Shown in pieces: positions 7,500 through 12,136 of a stretch of DNA of 12,136 bases. The notes beneath the pieces are model-generated. The model searched no databases and was not told the origin of the DNA. It saw only the letters and a list, made by a program, of their open reading frames with translations. This DNA is from Pigoraptor vietnamica (taxonomy: Eukaryota > Opisthokonta > Filasterea): NCBI GenBank assembly GCA_943704525.1, contig CALSCQ010002191.1, positions 1 to 12,136 of the forward strand, in the 5' to 3' direction. Each line of letters begins with the position of its first letter. Position 1 is the first letter of the stretch. The position numbers and the translations under genes are program-made.

Positions 7500-10400
7500 A
7501 TGGGGGCGCCGGGAGTGTGCGATGCGTGCGCGCGGGAGGCGCTTGTCGGCCATGCGGCTGCACGGGCGGACCACGTCGAGTGCCTGAAGGAGTATTACAA
7601 GGAAAATGGGCATCCGGTGAATCTCGCGGCCCCCGAGGACAAATACACGCCGCTGCACTGGGCCGCGCTCAAGGGGAACGTGCAGAGGTGGGTGTGCATG
7701 CTAGGCGGACGGAATCGCATGCACGCAAGCAGACACGAACTTGGGGAAAGCCACACACACACACTCACACGCACGCATATAATCTATATGCACATGACAT
7801 GCCTCACGCACACCCGCGAGCCACACATGCTCACTTCGTGCCGTACGTGACTCGCAATGTGACTGTGCGCTCACACTGTTTGTGCATCGCGCAGCGTGCG
7901 TGCGCTGCTTTGGCTCGGGGCGGCCGTCGACCCACTCGAAAAGTCGAATTGGACGCCTCTTCAACTGGCGTGCATGCGCGGACACGACGCAATCGTCAAG
8001 GTACTGCTCGTGCACGGCGCGAATCCGGAGCTGCAGGATAAGCGAAACAGCACGGCGGTGCATAAGGCCGCGGGGACGGGCAGCCTCGCGTGTCTGCAGA
8101 CGCTCCTGAAGCGAAATCCGCGCGTCGACATTCGCGATTCGATCGGATGGACTCCCGTGCACTGCGCGGCGTTTGGCGGGCGGCTCAGCTGCATCCAGTA
8201 CTTGGTTCGTTGTGGCGCGTCGGTGATCGACTCTGACGAAGTGGGCGACACCCCGCTTCACCTCGCGGCGTCAGAGGGGCACGGAGAGTGCGCAAAGCTC
8301 TTGCTGCAGGCAGGCGCGAATCCGGACGCGAAGAACGCCGACGGCGAGACGCCGCGTGACGTGGCCGTGCGGCTCCGAAGGGACGACGTGATTGCGCACC
8401 TCGATCTGCTCGGTGGGTGCGCGGAAAAAATGGAATGGGGATGGCGTGTGTTGCTTTTTTGAGAGCTGGGGCGAATGTGTTATCTTGTATGGAAGTTGAG
8501 AACAGTATTTTGCCGCTGTTGTTGAGCTGGGGTTTCGTTTACGTTGAGAACAGTGGTGTTTTTCTTGCGCTTTTCCGATTGAGCAAACAAGTGGGCGATG
8601 TGCGGCTGGTATGAATTTGTTCTGAAACGAGTGGGAGCTGCGGGCGCTGGAAAGAGGGTTCTCTCTCCGTTCACACGGGTCTTGATGCGAGGCGCTGGAG
8701 AATGGACTACTGAGCGTTGTGCGTGTTTTCCATTGCGTAGAAATCGAACAGAAGATTGCGCGGCTACAGTCGGGCGAGGACAACAACGACGGTGAGTGCG
8801 CCTGCGTGCGTGCGTGCTCGTGTGCGCTGCTGAAATATTGGTGTTTGCTGCATCATTACTTGCACTCGTGGCGTACCACTCTCTGACATGGCCACCTTCT
8901 TGTCCTGACAATCCAGACGAGTCGATCGGCCCGTGCGACGCGTGCCACTCGACGCGGTTTGCGGTGCATGCGGCCGCGTATAACGGGCACTTGCTCTGCC
9001 TTAGGAGAGAAATCGCCTGGCACAACGGCGACGTGAACGCTGCCGACGACGAGGGTACGTGCGCGCGCACTGGACATTATTATTATGTTCGTGTGACTGT
9101 GCTTGGTTTTGAGATTGAGTGGCTCGTGTTTTTGGGCGACGTGTGCTGTGTGTGCGCAAGCGCGGGTTGATGTATGTCCTCATCGATCGGCGAGTCACAC
9201 CAGTTACTCAATCGCCACTGTTGTCGCGTGTAGGTTATCTCCCACTGCACCGGGCATCGGAGGGTGGCCACGCTCATTGCGTGCGCTGGTTGCTTGAGCA
9301 CGGCGTGTTTCCGTGGGCGCGGACGTCTGAAGGAAAGACCGCACGTGACCTTGCGACGGAGAGCGGACACCACAACTGTGAAGAGTGTCTGCCCCGGAAC
9401 GGTGCGTCCCCATTGTAGTTTGTGTGTCTGTATGTCATGGGTGTGCATGCCGGTGATGTCTGTACTCTTATTGTGTTGCATGCGCGTATGTGTAGGCACG
9501 TTCAGCGCACAGATTGGTGCGCTCACTATGCATGTGTGGCGTGTTTTCTAAACAAACGACCGTGCAGAGGACGAGCCCGAGAATGTGCCCCAGCCTGCGT
9601 CCGACGCAAGCCCGGTGCCAGCGGGGGAGGAAGAAGGTGCGTGTGCACTTCGCCGTGTGTGCGTGCGTGTGCGTGCGTGTGTGCGTGTGCGCGGACTGTC
9701 CGGGGCCGCTTAGCGGATTCGCGCTTTTTCGCTAATCTCAACTCCACCGCATCTTATAGTGCATTTGTGAATTGCTATATATAAGTGCCCATCTCTCACC
9801 TGTCTCGGAATGACGTATTTCTGACGTCGTCCACTCTGTCTCCGTTGCGCAGTGCCCCTCACGGAACAGCTCGCGCGCCTCCAAAAACAGCTTGATGAAG
9901 AGCGCGAACGGTACCACCGCCTGCAAGTCGCCCTCGCGGCGAGTGGCGGCGACGGCCTTGCGTCGCTGTTGGAGCACGAACGCGCCAAGGTATGCGCGAC
10001 CCCTTTGTTTTGTGTGCGCGCTTGTGTGTGCGTGTTTGTACAAATGCGACCTTGGTACAAAAAATGTAACGGGTGTGCGTGTGCGAGTGCAACTCTCCTC
10101 TCATTCCACCCCATTCTCCAACCCACAGCGCGAAAATCTAGAGTCGCTCTTGGAGCAGCTCCGCGAGCAACTGACGCGCGCCGCCATTTCGACGACGCCG
10201 CGCACACAACCGTCGTCGGCCGCGCCGCCGCTGTCGCCGTCGGTGCAGGGCTCGCAGACCGGCATGTTGACGCCCGGCCGCATTCTCAGCCGGCCACAGA
10301 GTGCGAGGAAACCGTCGACGACGACACTTGCCGCGCCAGCGCCGCGTTCCAGCTACATCACGCCGTTGAAGGGAGGCAACTCGCTGAACGCGAGCAATGC

Positions 10401-10548
10401 GTCGCTGCGCAGCTCTGGGACGGCGACGTCGTCGGATTCGCCTACGAAGAGGCGGAAGTCGAGGAAGAAGGGCGGGATTATTCTCGCGAAGGAGCCTGAT
10501 AAGACGCCTGTGGTGCTTGCCAGTGTACCGTCGCGGTTCTCGCGATGA
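7500..10548 (+). CDS. Ankyrin-repeat and coiled-coil protein, 562 aa, eight exons
   Basis: Exons are 7500-7687, 7895-8412, 8741-8791, 8917-9054, 9234-9401, 9568-9636, 9853-9989 and 10129-10548. Phases 2,1,1,1,1,1,0 match at every junction and no stop interrupts. The ATG at 7500 has a good context (gaaggATGg) and an in-frame TGA two codons upstream. The N-terminal block begins CDAC (7-10). Canonical 33-residue ankyrin repeats follow at about 48-80, 81-113, 114-146, 147-179 and 180-212, with a partial one to 235. Typical cores are TPLHWAALKGN and TPLHLAASEGH. A short linker (236-252) leads to a second block starting CDAC (259-262) with two or three further degenerate repeats to about 354. Then come an acidic linker (355-377), a coiled coil (about 380-440: EQLARLQKQLDEERER, NLESLLEQLREQL) and a Ser/Thr/Pro-rich basic tail. 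There is no signal peptide or membrane segment. Ankyrin arrays bind partner proteins and the coiled coil probably oligomerises, so a cytoplasmic scaffold or adaptor is inferred. The exact partner is unknown. Confidence 0.9.
7752..7777. repeat. CA-rich simple repeat in ankyrin intron 1
   Basis: A CA tract with T and G interruptions lies inside the 207-base first intron (7688-7894). Confidence 0.75.
9655..9692. repeat. GT/GCGT simple repeat in ankyrin intron 6
   Basis: A run of gtgtgtgcgtgcgtgtgcgt-like units follows the donor at 9637 in the 216-base intron 6. It contains several sequences that mimic the gtgcgt donor. Confidence 0.75.
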
Positions 10549-11115
10549 CGCAGTCACACACACACACACATTGCACGCACACACACAGACACACACACAC
10601 ACACATGCATGCGTACCTATACTGCACATGTGCACGCACACACCACACTCGCACACACATGGACACCCACATACATGCTGCGTTCACCTCCAGTCTGCGT
10701 TTCGGTTTGAACTCGCGCGTCGGATTTTGTCTGCGTTTGCGGCAGCGTGCGGCGTACAATATATCATGTTTTCTACGGTCACACAAGCCACTCTTCTGGT
10801 CCAAATCGAGCCACGGCACATCAGCTCGTGTGTTTGTATGAATTTTTCATATCTTGAAAGCACTTTGCACGCAACGCGCAATTTCGCACGCACGCACGCG
10901 CAACGCACTAAAAAGCAGACGCGCCGAACACGCGGCATCATATACACAGTAACTCAAGCCCGACATCGCCACAAACGACAAACACACAGAAGCACACGCC
11001 CCTCGCGGCCTCCGTCCTAGTGTCCCTTATCGCCATGTGCAGATCTCTCTCAGTCTCATCGTACAGTCGATAGAGGTTCAACCCCTATGTCTGCCTACTG
11101 AACTAAGGGTCTCTC
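10549..11115. other. Spacer between convergent genes
   Basis: This is the tail-to-tail interval between the ankyrin gene and the minus-strand gene. It contains CA-rich simple repeats near its left end, a cacgcacgcacg-like patch near 10887, and a small imperfect hairpin near 11070-11090 (atagagg / ccctat arms). I see no coding region here. It presumably holds both 3' untranslated regions. Confidence 0.5.
10554..10605. repeat. CA microsatellite just after the ankyrin stop codon
   Basis: Two (CA)n blocks separated by short interruptions start six bases after the TGA, so they lie in the 3' untranslated region. A looser CA-rich patch continues to about 10680. Confidence 0.85.
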
Positions 11116-12096
11116 TCAGTCGTCGTCTTCTTCGAGCGCGCGCGCAATCGCCGCCTCGTCCTTCGCCTCTTGCGAGTTTGGCCATATTGGGCCCGTGTCG
11201 CTCACGAGGCTTGCCTGGCTGCCCACGACGCTCGCACCCGGGCCCATGTCCGGCGCCCCAAAGTTGATCCCGGCACCCGGCGACATCCCGTACGCCTCTG
11301 CCGCCGCGTGCGTGAGCCCTTCGTCGCCGAGTCCATCGTCCAGAATGGCGTCCGAACGCGCCGACGTGATGGATGCGCGCTCTGCCTGCTGGCCAATCGC
11401 ACCCGACGGCGTCCTCCCCTGCGCAAGGAGACGCTCCTCGTCGCCTCCGAGGTTGTGCTGGCTGTTCCACCCTATCGACGCCCCGTCCACGAGGTCGGGG
11501 TGCGGTACTCCCAGCCCGCCCATTGCGTGCGGCATGCCGGGGGCAAGTGCGTGCTGCGGGTCGCCCGGTTCCGCAGCGCCAATGTACCGCCCGTGGTCCT
11601 CCTCCTCTTCCGCTAGAGAAACCTCCATCGACGACGCAATCGAGCCTTCTCGCACGACCGACAGCGGTCGATTGTTCGCATCGACCGCCGAGGGCGCGTG
11701 CGGCGGTCCCCCCGCGTGCGCAGCAGAGCCTTCCTCTCCCTCGGTTGGCTTGACAGTCGGCCCCTGGCGCAACGACACGAACAGTTTCGAGAGGCGGTGC
11801 GGGACGAGCGCGACGTCCGGCGGGGCATCGGGGTGCGCCTTCTTGTCGTCCTCGAAGGTGGAGAGCGGCTTGACGAAGCGCATGTACGCCTTCGTCGATA
11901 TCTTGGAGCGGGCGACGGCGTCCCCCTCGCGCACCATCTCCTGCCCTTGTGACGACGATAGGATGGTGTCTCGCAAAAAGGCGAGTTTTTCCGCGCGCCC
12001 CGATATTTGCTTGTGCTCCTCCTTGAGTGTGTGGATGCGCGTCATGGCGGACATCAGGTTGCGCGGGTTGAGATTTGAATCGTGGTAGTCCGACAT
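11116..12096 (-). CDS. Unidentified hydrophilic protein with acidic C-terminus, 326 aa
   Basis: A single open frame runs from ATG at 12096 to TGA at 11118-11116. I do not recognise the family. Residues 1-90 are charged and probably helical (RIHTLKEEHKQISGRAEKL, then ISTKAYMRFVKPLSTFEDD) and look like the conserved part. Residues about 110-300 are low-complexity, rich in Gly, Ala, Pro, Ser, Glu and Asp. The protein ends with an acidic helix (EAAIARALEEDDD). There is no signal peptide or membrane segment. The opposite strand also has a long open frame, but it is Ser/Cys/Pro-rich in the way antisense frames of GC-rich exons are. A pyrimidine tract plus CAG lies eight bases before the ATG, and the frame stays open up to that AG, so the true start may be in an upstream exon outside the window. 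Confidence 0.7.
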   Translation of the reverse strand: MSDYHDSNLNPRNLMSAMTRIHTLKEEHKQISGRAEKLAFLRDTILSSSQGQEMVREGDAVARSKISTKAYMRFVKPLSTFEDDKKAHPDAPPDVALVPHRLSKLFVSLRQGPTVKPTEGEEGSAAHAGGPPHAPSAVDANNRPLSVVREGSIASSMEVSLAEEEEDHGRYIGAAEPGDPQHALAPGMPHAMGGLGVPHPDLVDGASIGWNSQHNLGGDEERLLAQGRTPSGAIGQQAERASITSARSDAILDDGLGDEGLTHAAAEAYGMSPGAGINFGAPDMGPGASVVGSQASLVSDTGPIWPNSQEAKDEAAIARALEEDDD

Positions 12097-12104
12097 GTGC
12101 CGCT

Positions 12105-12136
12105 CTGAGAGAAGAAAGGGAGAGAGAGGGGGCGGG
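12105..12136 (-). other. Probable 3' splice site upstream of the right-hand gene
   Basis: Read on the minus strand, a near-continuous pyrimidine run (ccccctctctccctttcttc) ends in tctcag at 12110-12105, eight bases before the ATG. This is a textbook acceptor and implies an intron, either in the 5' untranslated region or between coding exons. Confidence 0.55.

Noticed and set aside
8413-8462. Ankyrin frame reading on to the TGA at 8460-8462 as the real end of the protein
   Set aside because: A good donor (gtgggt) at 8413 joins in phase to six further exons that contain more ankyrin repeats and a coiled coil.
11062-11095. tRNA-like T-arm (gaggttcaacccct)
   Set aside because: Only a hairpin with a mismatch is present. 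No matching acceptor, D or anticodon arms are found around it.
11195-12088. Long plus-strand ORF (297 codons) opposite the right-hand gene
   Set aside because: Its composition is Ser/Cys/Pro/Arg-rich without domain character. The minus-strand frame has charged helical segments and is the better gene.

Overview
The window looks like nuclear DNA from a GC-rich, intron-rich unicellular eukaryote. Every recognisable protein is split by short spliceosomal introns of about 50-330 bases. Their donors mostly fit GTGNGT (gtgcgt, gtgggt, gtgagt, gtgtgt), and acceptors follow a pyrimidine stretch ending in cag or tag. Exons have GC-rich third positions. Introns and spacers carry many CA/TG dinucleotide tracts. 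There are no bacterial-style operons, ribosome binding sites, CRISPR arrays or recognisable RNA genes. I cannot name the species. All exon borders were placed by hand from reading frame, phase and splice signals.

Layout, left to right. (1) Positions 1-2078, minus strand: the 5' part of a gene of at least six exons. It encodes an unidentified protein of at least 361 residues with a distinctive Trp-rich core and runs off the left edge. (2) About 2269-3168, minus strand: a divergent PC-esterase-like (SGNH/TBL/NXPE-type) gene. Its 3' half is clear and its 5' half is unresolved. (3) 3169-4212: spacer with a GC-rich hairpin and one weak small ORF. (4) 4213-6485, plus strand: a two-exon gene for a 719-residue type II membrane protein with a C-terminal PC-esterase domain (GDS and DPTH motifs). 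(5) 6486-7499: spacer with one doubtful ORF and a CA repeat. (6) 7500-10548, plus strand: an eight-exon gene for a 562-residue ankyrin-repeat plus coiled-coil protein. (7) 10549-11115: spacer between convergent genes, with CA repeats. (8) 11116-12096, minus strand: a single-exon reading frame for a 326-residue unidentified acidic-tailed protein, with a strong 3' splice site just upstream of its ATG.

How the genes may relate. The two PC-esterase-like genes lie head to head, about 1 kb apart, and could be paralogues serving glycan O-acetylation or de-acetylation in the secretory pathway. The ankyrin protein is probably a cytoplasmic scaffold. I see no sequence evidence that it, or the two unidentified genes, act with the esterases. 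The most interesting points are the unusual active-site residue and frame change in the minus-strand esterase, the unrecognised Trp-motif protein, and the run of phase 1-1 exons in the ankyrin gene, which allows frame-preserving exon skipping.
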